64,000 nt of DNA from an uncultured Planctomycetota bacterium (GCA_900696685.1 CAADHA010000056.1:31688-95687); one strand, 5' to 3'. Numbered from the stretch's first letter, positions 36,157-45,316 are shown. Program-made: numbers and translations. Notes: generated from the letters alone by a model not told the origin.

Positions 36157-37914
36157 ATGCTCGTACTGAAGATCATCGACGGGCCGGACAAGGGCAAGCG
36201 CTTTGACGTGCCGGATTGGGAGCCGCAACTCATCGGGCGCTCCAGCGAGGCGCTCAAGATCAGCGACCAGACGTGCTCGCGCCGCCACGCCGAACTCACC
36301 CCCGACGACGGCGAGTGGTACGTGCGCGACCTCGGTTCGGCGAACGGGACGTACGTCAACGGCCGGCGCATCGGCTCCAACCGGGTGCGGCTGCGCCTGG
36401 GCGACCTGATCCGCGCGGGGTCGACGGTCTTCGTCTTCGGCGCTCGGCGCTACGGCGGTGCGAACAACCCCGTCCGCGCCCTGCAGGACGACCTCATGGA
36501 TGCGGTCGTGGAGCAGCGCTTCGAGTCGAATGAAGACTCGATGATCATGGCCGTGCCCGACCCCGCCGCGGCCGCGCAGGAGCACCTGCGCATCATCTAC
36601 GAACTGACGCGCATCACGACGCAGAGCCTCGACCGCGAAAGCCTGCTCGAACTGGTCATGGAACTCATCTTTGACGAGTTTGAGCCGGAACGCGGCTTCA
36701 TCCTCCTTCAGGAGCGGCCTGATGAGAAGCCGGAACCGGCGGTGGTCAAGTACCGCACGCCGCCGCGCAATCCCGACGAGGGCCAGATTCACGTCAGCCG
36801 CACCATCGTCTCGCACGTTCTGAGCCGCGGCGAAGGAGTGCTTTCGTCCAACGCGATGAAGGATCGGCGCTTCTCGGCCGGCGATTCAGTGCGCAACTTC
36901 GGCATCCGCTCGGCCATCTGCGTGCCCATCCGCTACCACGAGCGGACGTACGGCGTGATCCACATTGACACCTCGCTCAAGAACTACACCTTCAGCGACA
37001 GCCAGTTGCGCCTGATGACGGCGATCGGGCAGCACGTGGGCCTGGCCATCACCAACGTCGCCCTGTACGACCAGCAATTGCAGAGCGCTCGCCTCGCGGC
37101 CGTGGGCGAGACGGTCGCCTCGCTCTCGCATTCGATCAAGAACATCCTCCAGGGACTTCGCGGCGGCGCGGACGTCGTCGGACGGGCGCTCAAGAAGCAG
37201 GACATGGCCCTGGCGCAGGGCGGCTGGGACATCCTCTCGCGCAACCTCGACCGCATCTACGCGCTCACCATGAACATGCTGACCTACTCCAAGCAGCGCC
37301 AGGTCGAGATCGAACTGACCAAACTCTCAATGCTGCTCGCGGACGTGGTGGCGCTGGTGCAGCCTCAGTGCGATCGGCGCGGCATCGCGCTGATGACCGA
37401 TTACGATCCGGACATGCCCCCCATCCCCCTCGATCCCAACATGATGCACCAGGCGCTGATGAACCTGCTCATCAACTCCATCGAAGCCGTCGAGCCGAAT
37501 ACCGGCATCATCACACTGCGCTGCGACTACAGCATGGTCGAGGACGCGGTTCTCATCCACGTCAGCGACAACGGGCCGGGCATTCCCGAGAGCGAGCACG
37601 CCCGCGTCTGGCTGCCGTTCCACTCCAGCAAAGGGCTGCGCGGCACTGGCCTCGGCCTGGCGGTCACCCGCAAGATCGTCGAGGAGCATCGCGGGCAAAT
37701 CTGGTTCGAATCGACCGAGGGCGAAGGGACGACGTTCTCGATCCGCCTCTCGACCGACGCCGCCGGCGCGATCGATCCGTCTGCGACGGTAACGCCCTCG
37801 GGCGGGGCTGCGTTGAAGAGCGCCGGGCCGGCCGAGGAGATGCAACCCCCGCCGCCCGGCGCCGCTGATTTGGATCAGCCGGCCGCGCCGGAGACGCCTT
37901 TCGATCTCGATTGA
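36157..37914 (+). CDS. FHA-GAF sensor histidine kinase
   Basis: 585-aa cytoplasmic histidine kinase with no TM segment. An N-terminal FHA domain (about 1-95: LIGRSSEALKISDQTCSRRHAEL ... SANGTYVNGRRIG) reads phospho-Thr. A GAF domain spans about 140-305 (DEFEPERGFILLQERP ... IRSAICVPIRYHERTYGVIHID). HisKA has SLSHSIKNILQG with the phospho-His about residue 325. HATPase_c has N-box MNLLINSIEAVE, G1 VSDNGPGIPE and G2 GLRGTGLGLAV. A Pro-rich tail ends the protein. ATG 36157 begins at the FHA domain. No response regulator gene is adjacent. The FHA domain suggests input from a Ser/Thr kinase elsewhere. Confidence 0.92.
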   Translation: MLVLKIIDGPDKGKRFDVPDWEPQLIGRSSEALKISDQTCSRRHAELTPDDGEWYVRDLGSANGTYVNGRRIGSNRVRLRLGDLIRAGSTVFVFGARRYGGANNPVRALQDDLMDAVVEQRFESNEDSMIMAVPDPAAAAQEHLRIIYELTRITTQSLDRESLLELVMELIFDEFEPERGFILLQERPDEKPEPAVVKYRTPPRNPDEGQIHVSRTIVSHVLSRGEGVLSSNAMKDRRFSAGDSVRNFGIRSAICVPIRYHERTYGVIHIDTSLKNYTFSDSQLRLMTAIGQHVGLAITNVALYDQQLQSARLAAVGETVASLSHSIKNILQGLRGGADVVGRALKKQDMALAQGGWDILSRNLDRIYALTMNMLTYSKQRQVEIELTKLSMLLADVVALVQPQCDRRGIALMTDYDPDMPPIPLDPNMMHQALMNLLINSIEAVEPNTGIITLRCDYSMVEDAVLIHVSDNGPGIPESEHARVWLPFHSSKGLRGTGLGLAVTRKIVEEHRGQIWFESTEGEGTTFSIRLSTDAAGAIDPSATVTPSGGAALKSAGPAEEMQPPPPGAADLDQPAAPETPFDLD

Positions 37915-37937
37915 ACTCCGCGCCGGGGGAACGGCTG

Positions 37938-38040
37938 GGTGGCATGGCCTGGCGCTTCGCCTGGCTATGCCGAACGGGCAAAGACGTCCCATCGCGCTCG
38001 CCGCGAGTGCAGAGCGACGCGAAGCGCGACGCCATGCCAC
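37938..38040. repeat. Palindromic intergenic element, copy 2
   Basis: 103 nt, second copy of the element at 18398-18501. The outer arms are GGTGGCATGGCC / GGCCATGCCAC-like and the inner arms GCGCTTCGCC / GCGAAGCGCG, matching the first copy across both. It starts 24 nt after the histidine kinase stop. A shorter internal unit (GACGTCCCATCGCGCTCGCC, 37984-38003) recurs with few changes at 38047-38066, where it forms an 8-bp hairpin (38052-38059/38065-38072). The remainder of 37915-38353 shows no gene. Confidence 0.8.
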
Positions 38041-38353
38041 ACAATGACGTCCGATCGCGCTTGCCGCGATCGGGTAGGTCAGGTTGCAACTTGACGACAG
38101 AGCGCAAGGGCGAACGAAAGCGCACGGCCCATGGCGGTCATTCAACTCAGCGAGAGAGATCGGCGCGCGAAGCACGGACCACCGCCGTAGGCAGTTCGGC
38201 GCCGACATCGCGTTACGCTCCTGATTGGCGAGCACACCCCCAACCGCCGGGCCGCGCCCAGAGCGGCGGGCCCGACCTACACCGGCGTGCACCGTCCCGG
38301 CCATTCATCCGCGGTTGCAAGTGACGCGCGGGACGCCCGCGCCACTGTTCACT

Positions 38354-39442
38354 TCACCGGTCCGGCCGCCCGATGCGCGCGAACGCGGGGCGCGTCAGAC
38401 TTCCGAGATAGAGCAGGCCATCATGCTCCTCGACGCTGGTGATCAGTGAGAATCGCTCGCCCGTCGGGTCGCGCAGCGTCGTCACGATCCGGCCGTCGAG
38501 ATCGAGGCCGATCACGTGCGCGTCGTGCTTCGGCCCGGGCCACAGCGTCCGAGGAAGGCGGAGCATCGCCCGCTTGAGCCAGGGGCGCGGATGGGCGAAG
38601 TCCATGACCGGCGAGCGAGGCGAGACGATCGCGACCCAGAACAGGTCGTCGCCGTTGCACGACACGCCGTCGGGAAAGCCGGGCAGATTGTCGATGAAGA
38701 TCTCCGACTCGCCAGCCCGTGGCCCGCTGAGCCAGACGCGGTGGATGCAGTACCGCGCCGTCTCGACGACGAGGACGAAGGATTCATCGGGGCTGACCGC
38801 GACACCGTTGGCGAAGTTGAGTTTCGCCAGCAGCAATTCCGTCTTCTGCGCGGCGGGGTCGTAGCGCAGCAGGCGCCCGTAGCCGCGCTGCTCGATGAAG
38901 TCGATCGGGTATTCGTGCAGGCCGCGCTTCCACGAGGCGTCGGTGAAGTAGATCATCCCGCCGGGCGCGACATCAACATCATCGGTGAAGCGGAAGGGCA
39001 CGCCGCCGTGCTCCGTGGCAAGGACGGTGATCGCTCCGGCTGGGTCGATGCAAAGCAGGCCCTTGATCGCGTCGGCGACGATGAGGTTGCCGTCGTTGTC
39101 GAAATCGAGGCCCAGCGGCCGTCCGCCGGTGTCGGCGAAGAGTTCGGCGCTGCTGCCGTCGTGGTCGAAGCGCATGAGGCGCCCGTCGAGCAGGCCGGCG
39201 TAGAGGCGGCCATGCGCGTCGATGGCGACGTCCTCCGGCCCGGCGCCGGATGCGATGAGTTGAATGTCAGAGAGATCGGAATCCGGAGTACGGAAAACCG
39301 CAGGCGGCGTCGGCGGCCGCCACGCCAGCGGATCGGCGTCAACTGGCCAGAGCAGAAGGTACGCAAGCAGCAGCGCCGGCGCCGCGAGGATGCAGCACCG
39401 CACCCTCCGGCATCGCGGGCAGGGAGCGTGCCCTTCACTCAT
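38354..39442 (-). CDS. SMP-30/strictosidine-synthase-like beta-propeller protein
   Basis: 362-aa membrane-anchored six-bladed propeller. One N-terminal TM (LAAPALLLAYLLLWPV, about 18-34) is preceded by a Cys/Arg-rich head (PCPRCRRVRCC). Then come GPEDVAIDAHGRLYAGLLDG, GRPLGLDFDNDGNLIVADAIKGLLCI, FTDDVDVAPGGMIYFTDAS, LNFANGVAVSPDESFVLVVETA and PGFPDGVSCNG, the repeat pattern of the APMAP/strictosidine-synthase group of SMP-30-like lactonases. Metal-site residues (Glu in PEDVAID, Asn in FANGV, Asp in FPDGV) are present, so hydrolytic activity is possible. Convergent with the histidine kinase. Confidence 0.8.
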   Translation of the reverse strand: MSEGHAPCPRCRRVRCCILAAPALLLAYLLLWPVDADPLAWRPPTPPAVFRTPDSDLSDIQLIASGAGPEDVAIDAHGRLYAGLLDGRLMRFDHDGSSAELFADTGGRPLGLDFDNDGNLIVADAIKGLLCIDPAGAITVLATEHGGVPFRFTDDVDVAPGGMIYFTDASWKRGLHEYPIDFIEQRGYGRLLRYDPAAQKTELLLAKLNFANGVAVSPDESFVLVVETARYCIHRVWLSGPRAGESEIFIDNLPGFPDGVSCNGDDLFWVAIVSPRSPVMDFAHPRPWLKRAMLRLPRTLWPGPKHDAHVIGLDLDGRIVTTLRDPTGERFSLITSVEEHDGLLYLGSLTRPAFARIGRPDR

Positions 39443-39451
39443 GCGGTGATG

Positions 39452-40135
39452 CTAGTCGCGCCGTCCTGAGACGAGTGAGATGAAGTAGATCAGTTGCAGC
39501 ACGGCGGTGAGCGTGGCCGCAACGTAGGTCAGCGCCGCAGCATTGAGCACCTTCGCCACGGCCGCGTCTTCCTGCACGGACACGACGCCGCTGCGGACGA
39601 GTTCATCCCGCGCCCGCCTGCTGGCGTCGAACTCCACAGGCAGGTTCACCAGTTGAAAGACCACGACCGAGGCGAAGAGTATCACGCCGGCCCACGCCAG
39701 CTGGGTCATCGCGAGAATGACGCCCGCGATGATAAGGAGAATCGCGAGATTGCTGCCCAGCCCCGCGACGGGCACGATCGCGTTGCGAACCACAAGGGGC
39801 GAATAGCGCCGCGCATCCTGGATGGCATGGCCGGCCTCGTGGGCGGCGATGCCCACCGCCGCGATCGAGCGCCCTGCATAGACCTCCCTGCTGAGGCGCA
39901 ACACCTTGTGCCGCGGGTCGTAGTGATCGCTCAGCCAGCCGTGGCTGACTTCGATGCCGACATCACGGCATCCGGCGTCACTGAGGATGCGGGACGCCGC
40001 CTGCGCGCCGGTCAGGCCGCTGCTCGCCTGCACGCGGCTCATCTTCGCATACGCCGACTTGACCATCAACTGGGCCCAGAGACCCAGCAGAAGGGCCGGG
40101 CCGAGAAAGATCCAATACATCGGGTCGAAGATCAT
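39452..40135 (-). CDS. Membrane zinc metallopeptidase (YugP-like)
   Basis: 227-aa integral-membrane neutral zinc metallopeptidase family protein. TM1 is at the N-terminus (YWIFLGPALLLGLWAQL). The catalytic motif AAHEAGHAIQDA (HExxH) lies at about 99-110, preceded by SDHYDPRHKVLRLS. Two or three further TM segments lie in the C-terminal half, with a conserved-looking NLPVEFDASRRA giving a third ligand candidate. GGAGGAAA precedes ATG 40135; the longer in-frame reading to 40462 has no support. It ends 9 nt before the SMP-30-like gene start, so the two probably form one transcript. Confidence 0.88.
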   Translation of the reverse strand: MIFDPMYWIFLGPALLLGLWAQLMVKSAYAKMSRVQASSGLTGAQAASRILSDAGCRDVGIEVSHGWLSDHYDPRHKVLRLSREVYAGRSIAAVGIAAHEAGHAIQDARRYSPLVVRNAIVPVAGLGSNLAILLIIAGVILAMTQLAWAGVILFASVVVFQLVNLPVEFDASRRARDELVRSGVVSVQEDAAVAKVLNAAALTYVAATLTAVLQLIYFISLVSGRRD

Positions 40136-40477
40136 CGCGGGGTTTCCTCCGTGTGCAAACAAGCGCCGCCCAACCGACCCGGCGGCGTCATTCATTATTG
40201 GGGCTGCAAGCGTTGTGCCTGCAGAAGGTCTACTGTATTCTGAGTGCGAATGTTCGCGCCTTGCAGCGGCCGTCAACAAGGGTCTCGCGTCTGCCAAAGT
40301 GGCAGGCGAGCCATCGCACTCCCAGCCCGCGGTGCCAGCCGCGCATCTGACGATGTCGAAAGCGTCAGCCAGGCCAAGATCAACGCCGCCGCGCACGCTG
40401 CGACCCTCGGATGCCGTCGGCGACTCTCGAATGTGCGCACCGGGAGTGGCGCTCGATCGCACCGCGTGTCACTTCAC
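40136..40477. other. 342-nt gap upstream of the zinc peptidase gene
   Basis: No gene, repeat or terminator was recognised. A TTGACG on the minus strand (40271-40276) has no acceptable -10 box at normal spacing. Confidence 0.5.
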
Positions 40478-41749
40478 TTACGGATAGAACTCCATCCGCA
40501 CGGCGTTTGAGATGGCTCGCCCCCGCGGCTGCGATGGGTCGTGCACGATCGCCTGGACGTAGAAGTCGAAGCGCCCGCGGCCTCCGGCGATGCCGCTGCG
40601 CAGGTAGCGCCCGTTCTCGTCCGTTACGCCTTCGAACATCACGCTTGGCGGCACAGGCACGACCACGCCGCCCATGTAGTTGCGCGGGTTGAACCGCCGC
40701 GAGCCGACGATCACGAAGCGTGCATCGGCCGGCGCATCGTAGAGGAGCAGGTCCGCGAAGCCGCCCGTGCGCAACTCATCGCCGGCGACGACAAGTTTCG
40801 CGCTGCCCGGCCCGCCGAAGCCGATGTCCTCCTGCACGACGGTTCGATCGAGGATCGCATCGACGTGATCCATCACGGTGCGGAGCGTGATCTGGGCCGC
40901 CTCCCCCGCGACGGGCCAGGTGATCTGCCCGCCGACGTGAACGTGCCCGGCGGAGACGCACCACTCGGGGCTGGCGGGAGAGGCGTTGATCGCCTGGTAC
41001 CACACGCCGTGGTAGGCGATGAACTCGGAGAGGAAGCCGCCCCCGTCTCCGCTGAAGCAGATGTAGCCGTTGAGGCCCAGGCCCGAGGCATTGATCGCAT
41101 CGACGATCTCCTGCACCGGAAGTTTCGAGAGGCGCAGATGGCCTGGTGGCGCTGAGGCGTCCGGCGGCACTGGCGTCGGCTGAAGCGGCGGCAGAAAATC
41201 GTTGATCCACTGCGAACGGTTGTACTGGTTCATCTCCACTTCCCAACTCAGGTTGGGATTGCCGCGGCTGAATGTAATGATCGCGATGGGCTTGTGGCGC
41301 TCGACGAATTCCCACCAGTCGGCCGAAGTGTCCTGATAGTCCACCTCGAGGTCGCCGAACCCGCGACCGCAGTTGTTGCAGTTGGGCGGATTGAACTCGG
41401 GGAAGTAGGAGTAGACGTCGTAGCCGCGATCCTCCCAGTTGGAGCCGATCCAGCCCTGCGGGTTTCTCTCCGGATTGGCGCTGAAGCGGCGGAGGGCCTC
41501 GTTGGTCGGGGGCCAGTAGCCGGTGAGCATGATCACGGGCCGCTCGCTCTGCGGCCCAAGTCGCGGCGGCAAGCCGCGCCCGACGATCGGACGAATCGGC
41601 TCGACGGGCAACCCCGTTGCCTCGACTCGTTGGGCCGTCTGCACCGATCGCTCACCCCGCTGTGCCAGCGCGGACGATGCAGGCGCAAGCACGACGCCGG
41701 CCAACAGCAGAGAACTCGCGTGGGCTGCGAAGCGGGAACGAGTGGTCAT
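40478..41749 (-). CDS. Secreted pyroglutamyl-peptidase-like protein, Cys replaced
   Basis: 423-aa secreted protein. Signal ASSLLLAGVVLAPASSALAQ ends at residue 30. Residues about 70-290 follow the peptidase C15 layout: RPVIMLTGYWPPTNE (family 'vLvTGFgPF'), IITFSRGNPNLSWEVEMNQYN with a candidate Glu172, SGDGGGFLSEFIAYHGVWY (family 'S--AG-FlCN---Y') and SAGHVHVGG with a candidate His. The nucleophile Cys is Ser241 and the next Asn is Glu. A C-terminal module (about 330-423, FEGVTDENGRYLRSGI ... ISNAVRMEFYP) resembles tails of other secreted proteins here. GGAGGAAG precedes ATG 41749. Either a dead homologue or a serine variant. Confidence 0.65.
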   Translation of the reverse strand: MTTRSRFAAHASSLLLAGVVLAPASSALAQRGERSVQTAQRVEATGLPVEPIRPIVGRGLPPRLGPQSERPVIMLTGYWPPTNEALRRFSANPERNPQGWIGSNWEDRGYDVYSYFPEFNPPNCNNCGRGFGDLEVDYQDTSADWWEFVERHKPIAIITFSRGNPNLSWEVEMNQYNRSQWINDFLPPLQPTPVPPDASAPPGHLRLSKLPVQEIVDAINASGLGLNGYICFSGDGGGFLSEFIAYHGVWYQAINASPASPEWCVSAGHVHVGGQITWPVAGEAAQITLRTVMDHVDAILDRTVVQEDIGFGGPGSAKLVVAGDELRTGGFADLLLYDAPADARFVIVGSRRFNPRNYMGGVVVPVPPSVMFEGVTDENGRYLRSGIAGGRGRFDFYVQAIVHDPSQPRGRAISNAVRMEFYP

Positions 41750-41985
41750 GGTCTTCCTCCGATAACAACGCGGCGCAGGATGATCGACGCCCACGGGCTT
41801 TCACTCGGGGCATTGTACAGCCTCAAGCGCTCAGTGCGGCATGCAATTCCCGACACCCTCAGAAGTTTCCATTCACCGCGAGAGGCCGTCACGGAGCATG
41901 ACCTGCGGCCGGCCGCGGCCTCGCCAGGCGGCGTCGCCGTTGTGGCACCCGACTGGCGAGGCGCCTCCTCGTTCGAGGCCAACTC

Positions 41986-42627
41986 CTACATGGCTTCGAG
42001 AAGTTTGACGATCTCAGGCTCGATCTGCTCCGGAGTCGCCTTGCTGCGGAAGTGTCTCACAACGGTCCCATTGCGATTGAGCAGGAACTTCTCGAAGTTC
42101 CAGTTGATCTCGCCCTCGCTGGCAGGCGTCTTCTCCTTGTCGGTCAGGAGCCTGTAGAGCGGACAGATGTCCTCGCCCTTGACGGATACCTTGGAGAAGA
42201 CCGGGAACTTCACTTTGTAGTTGTCTGTGCAGAAGGCTTTGATCTCCTCGTCGGTCCCCGGCTCCTGATTGCGGAAGTTGTTGGCGGGGAAGGCAAGGAT
42301 GACGAGACCCTTCTCGTGGTACTTCTCGTGAAGGAGTTGCAGGCCCCGGTACTGCGGCGTGTAGCCGCAGCGGCTGGCGACGTTGACGATGAGAATGACC
42401 TTGCCCTGGTGCCTGCTGAGTCTGACTTCCTTGCCGTCAATGTCCTTCATGGTGAAGTTGAGCGTCGGCGGAACAGGCGGAGTGTTGATCACGGGCTGAG
42501 TCGCCTCGCCACCTGCCTGTGCAAGGGCGGATGCCGGCGAGAGCGATGCCACCAATGCAAGCCCTGTGATTGCAATGGCAGATCGAAGGGTCTGGCCCGA
42601 AAGGCGCCATGAAGAGGTCGAGAGCAT
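41986..42627 (-). CDS. Exported glutathione peroxidase family protein
   Basis: 213-aa thioredoxin-fold peroxidase with a signal peptide (SAIAITGLALVASLSPASALAQA). The mature domain starts LNFTMKDIDGKEVRL. The peroxidatic site is Cys87 in NVASRCGYTPQYRGLQ, so it is a Cys and not a selenocysteine enzyme. The Gln and Trp/Asn partners are seen in FPANNFRNQEPG and WNFEKFLLNRNG. Such Cys-GPx enzymes usually use thioredoxin; an exported form would need a periplasmic reductant. GGAG precedes ATG 42627; the longer frame to 42723 has no ribosome site. Likely reduces hydroperoxides in the envelope. Confidence 0.92.
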   Translation of the reverse strand: MLSTSSWRLSGQTLRSAIAITGLALVASLSPASALAQAGGEATQPVINTPPVPPTLNFTMKDIDGKEVRLSRHQGKVILIVNVASRCGYTPQYRGLQLLHEKYHEKGLVILAFPANNFRNQEPGTDEEIKAFCTDNYKVKFPVFSKVSVKGEDICPLYRLLTDKEKTPASEGEINWNFEKFLLNRNGTVVRHFRSKATPEQIEPEIVKLLEAM

Positions 42628-42820
42628 GATGCATCTCCAGATGTGAGTGGAAGTGGACCGCTCGTGCCATGGAGCGGATAAGGGAGTATAGACGGGCCGC
42701 GAAACATGCCGAGCCGCGAGCAAGGTGGCTGACGGCGTCGTCGCGTTGCCTGCAAGCGGACGAGATGAAGTGTCACCCCGCTCCCCATGCCTTGTTGGCG
42801 CTTCGGGCCGGCCGATTCGA

Positions 42821-45187
42821 TCACTCGAAGAAGCGGATCAACTCCGTGGTGTCGATGAAGATCCCGTGAAGCGGGCTGTTGTGCGGCGCGCTCGTGTCGG
42901 GCTGGCCCGTTGGAAGCACGGCCCCGTTCGACCGTCCGGTCGAGTAGAAATCCGTCGAGCCGCCGACGTCGAGGAACACGGACCAGCTGAAGCAGCCGCT
43001 TTCGTCGTAGTGATACTCGTTGCCGCCGGACCGGCCCTGCGTCGCGCCGCTGGGCGCGATGTAGCGGTCGATTCCTTCGAGGTCGATGAACCACGCGATC
43101 GCCTGCTGCGAAGCGCCGCCCTGCGCCAGGCCGTCGGCCTGATACGAATCGTTGCCGGCGCGGTCGAGCAGGAGAGTGGCGCAGATGTCCCAAGAGCCGC
43201 TCTGGCTCGCGGCGGTCATCGACCAGTAGGCGTCATCGCCGGCGTCATCGACGAGGATGCCCAGCGCCTGGTGCGCCGCCCACGCCTGGCCGTAGCGGTT
43301 GCCGTAGTAGAGGTCGTTGCCGGCGCGGTCGTGGAGGATGCCCAGTCCCCAGAAGTAGGCGCCGCCCTGGCAGAACTCGCCGCCTTCGTAGCGGTCATCG
43401 CCGGCCAGGTCGGCGATCACGCCGATGCCGCCGGTGTCGTAGAGGCGGACACCCAGGCCGACGCCCTGGCTGAAGCCGGCGTAGACGGCCGGCGTGCCGT
43501 AGACGGAAGGCGTCGGCCCGTTGACGCGATAGAGATCACGTCCGTTCTGATCGATGATCGCGCCCAAGCCTCTCGGTCCGCCGATGCCCTGGCTCATCAT
43601 CTCGGCGTGATAGACGTCGCCGTCCCCGCCGCAGTCGATGATCGCGCCCACGCCGTAGAAACCCGCGGCGATCGACCAGCGCGTGCCGGAGTACACGTCA
43701 GCGCCGGCGCGATCGAGAATGAGTCCGACGCCCATGACTCCAACGCCGCAGGCGCGCGACCGGCCCTCGTAGCGATCATTGCCGGCGTGATCGACGATGA
43801 GACTCGCGCCCATGAGCGCGCTTGCCGGGCCGCGATCGGCGCCGACGTAGCGGTCGTTGCCGGTGAGATCGACGATGAGTTGAGCAACCGGCCACGCCGC
43901 CGGCGCGTGGTTCTCCGCCGAGTGATAGCGGTATTCATCATCGCCGCCGGCGTCGATGACCGCGGCAATCTGCGAAAGTTCGTAGGTATTGGGCCCGTGG
44001 CCGCCGTAGACGATCCACTCGTCGCCGACGGCCTCGAAGGCGAGGATGTCGCCGGTGACGAGTTGGCGCAGCGGCGCAGGCACGGTGATGGCGGGGGCGT
44101 CGGCGGCAGCCGCCGTGCCGGCGTGCATGAAGCCGCTCAGTGCGGCTCCTGCTGAGAGAAGCGCATCGAAGTCGACGTCGCGGCTGGCGCGCAGACCGTC
44201 GATGAGGCGCTTGGCCTCGGCATGGCCGTGGATGTAGATGCTCTGCGCGACGGTCTCGGTGATATCGACGAGGGTCGCGGGCAGCGACGCCCGAACTTCA
44301 GGTTCGAGGTGCGCGAACGCGGCAGCGAGGTGCGCATGCGACTTCCGGAGCGCGGCAGCGACGGCCTCGACAGCCGCTCGCGGCTGGGAAAGATCGACCG
44401 GAGGCAGTGCATCGGGCGCCTTGCAATCGAGATTCGCCGCCGCCTCTGCGAAGAAGCGCGTGGGATCGCCGGGCACCGCGCCAAGCCCGCCTGTCACGAG
44501 TCCGTGCAGTTCCACGAGCCGCGTCGGCCGGTGGAACCCGGCCCGCACCCGCGCGAGCATGTTCGACCCGTTGTTCGCTTCGACCGTCGTCCTGAAGTAA
44601 TCGAGCAGTTTGTCCACGGGCTGAGCCAGGTCGTGGCGCTCGACGTGCTCGCGGATGAACCGCTCCAGAGCAGTCGGCTCGGGCCTCACTCCCAGCAGGG
44701 CATCGGCGTCAATGGGCGGACCATCGGCGCGGAGGTGCGCGATCGGTCCGCACCACTGCTCGCGCGAGGCGAGGGTGATGCGGTGCTCGCGTTCGTCGGC
44801 GCCCCCGCCGGTGCTGGGGACGGCCCCGCCTGCGTCGCCGGCCGTGTGCCGCACGAAGAGCGTGATCATCTCGCCGGGCCGCACGGCGCGAAGAAAGGCG
44901 TTGAACTGCTCACGGTTCATGCGCTGCCCGTTGACAGCGAGGATGAGGTCGCCGCGGTTCACGACCTCAGAGGCGAAGCCTGTCCCGTTGAGCGGGCCCG
45001 GCAGAATCCAGCCGACGAGCAGGCCGCCCGTCTCGGCGTGATCGCGCACGAGCATGCCGTGGTAGGGTTGTTGGGCAAGAGGTCGGACATCGTTCTGGGC
45101 GGCGACGCGCGGCAGTGCGGTGAGCGGGCCGACGAGCATCAGGGCCAGAGCGAATGAGGCAGTGTAGTGATGAAGTGACCGCGTCAT
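42821..45187 (-). CDS. Secreted PDZ protein with beta-helix-like GND-Y repeats
   Basis: 788-aa secreted protein. Signal peptide to about residue 30 (...PLTALPRVAAQ). A PDZ domain lies at about 45-115 (GGLLVGWILPGPLNG ... RGDLILAVNGQRM). A helical domain spans about 130-380. About ten repeats of roughly 30-35 aa then run from about 400 to 770 with 'G(V/L)G(I/L)-(I/L)D-AGND-Y-G', e.g. LGILHDRAGNDLYYGNRYGQ and LGILVDDAGDDAYWS. The acidic GND/GDD turns could bind calcium, and the regular period suggests a parallel beta-helix. The family is not recognised by name. Divergent from the EIIA gene. Confidence 0.75.
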   Translation of the reverse strand: MTRSLHHYTASFALALMLVGPLTALPRVAAQNDVRPLAQQPYHGMLVRDHAETGGLLVGWILPGPLNGTGFASEVVNRGDLILAVNGQRMNREQFNAFLRAVRPGEMITLFVRHTAGDAGGAVPSTGGGADEREHRITLASREQWCGPIAHLRADGPPIDADALLGVRPEPTALERFIREHVERHDLAQPVDKLLDYFRTTVEANNGSNMLARVRAGFHRPTRLVELHGLVTGGLGAVPGDPTRFFAEAAANLDCKAPDALPPVDLSQPRAAVEAVAAALRKSHAHLAAAFAHLEPEVRASLPATLVDITETVAQSIYIHGHAEAKRLIDGLRASRDVDFDALLSAGAALSGFMHAGTAAAADAPAITVPAPLRQLVTGDILAFEAVGDEWIVYGGHGPNTYELSQIAAVIDAGGDDEYRYHSAENHAPAAWPVAQLIVDLTGNDRYVGADRGPASALMGASLIVDHAGNDRYEGRSRACGVGVMGVGLILDRAGADVYSGTRWSIAAGFYGVGAIIDCGGDGDVYHAEMMSQGIGGPRGLGAIIDQNGRDLYRVNGPTPSVYGTPAVYAGFSQGVGLGVRLYDTGGIGVIADLAGDDRYEGGEFCQGGAYFWGLGILHDRAGNDLYYGNRYGQAWAAHQALGILVDDAGDDAYWSMTAASQSGSWDICATLLLDRAGNDSYQADGLAQGGASQQAIAWFIDLEGIDRYIAPSGATQGRSGGNEYHYDESGCFSWSVFLDVGGSTDFYSTGRSNGAVLPTGQPDTSAPHNSPLHGIFIDTTELIRFFE

Positions 45188-45316
45188 GGTGGATCGCCCC
45201 TCGGGAGCGAGAAGACCCGGCGGGGGAAAGCCCCTCCGGCGCCCACTCGGTTCACTCTATGCGCGCCGCCGGTTGCGCTGTCCAATCGAGGCGGAGGTTC
45301 CTATGCTGGCGGGGTC

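Noticed and set aside
37327..38304. 325-codon minus-strand frame across the repeat element
   Set aside because: It runs antisense through the histidine kinase end and the palindromic repeat, with no ribosome site or domain.
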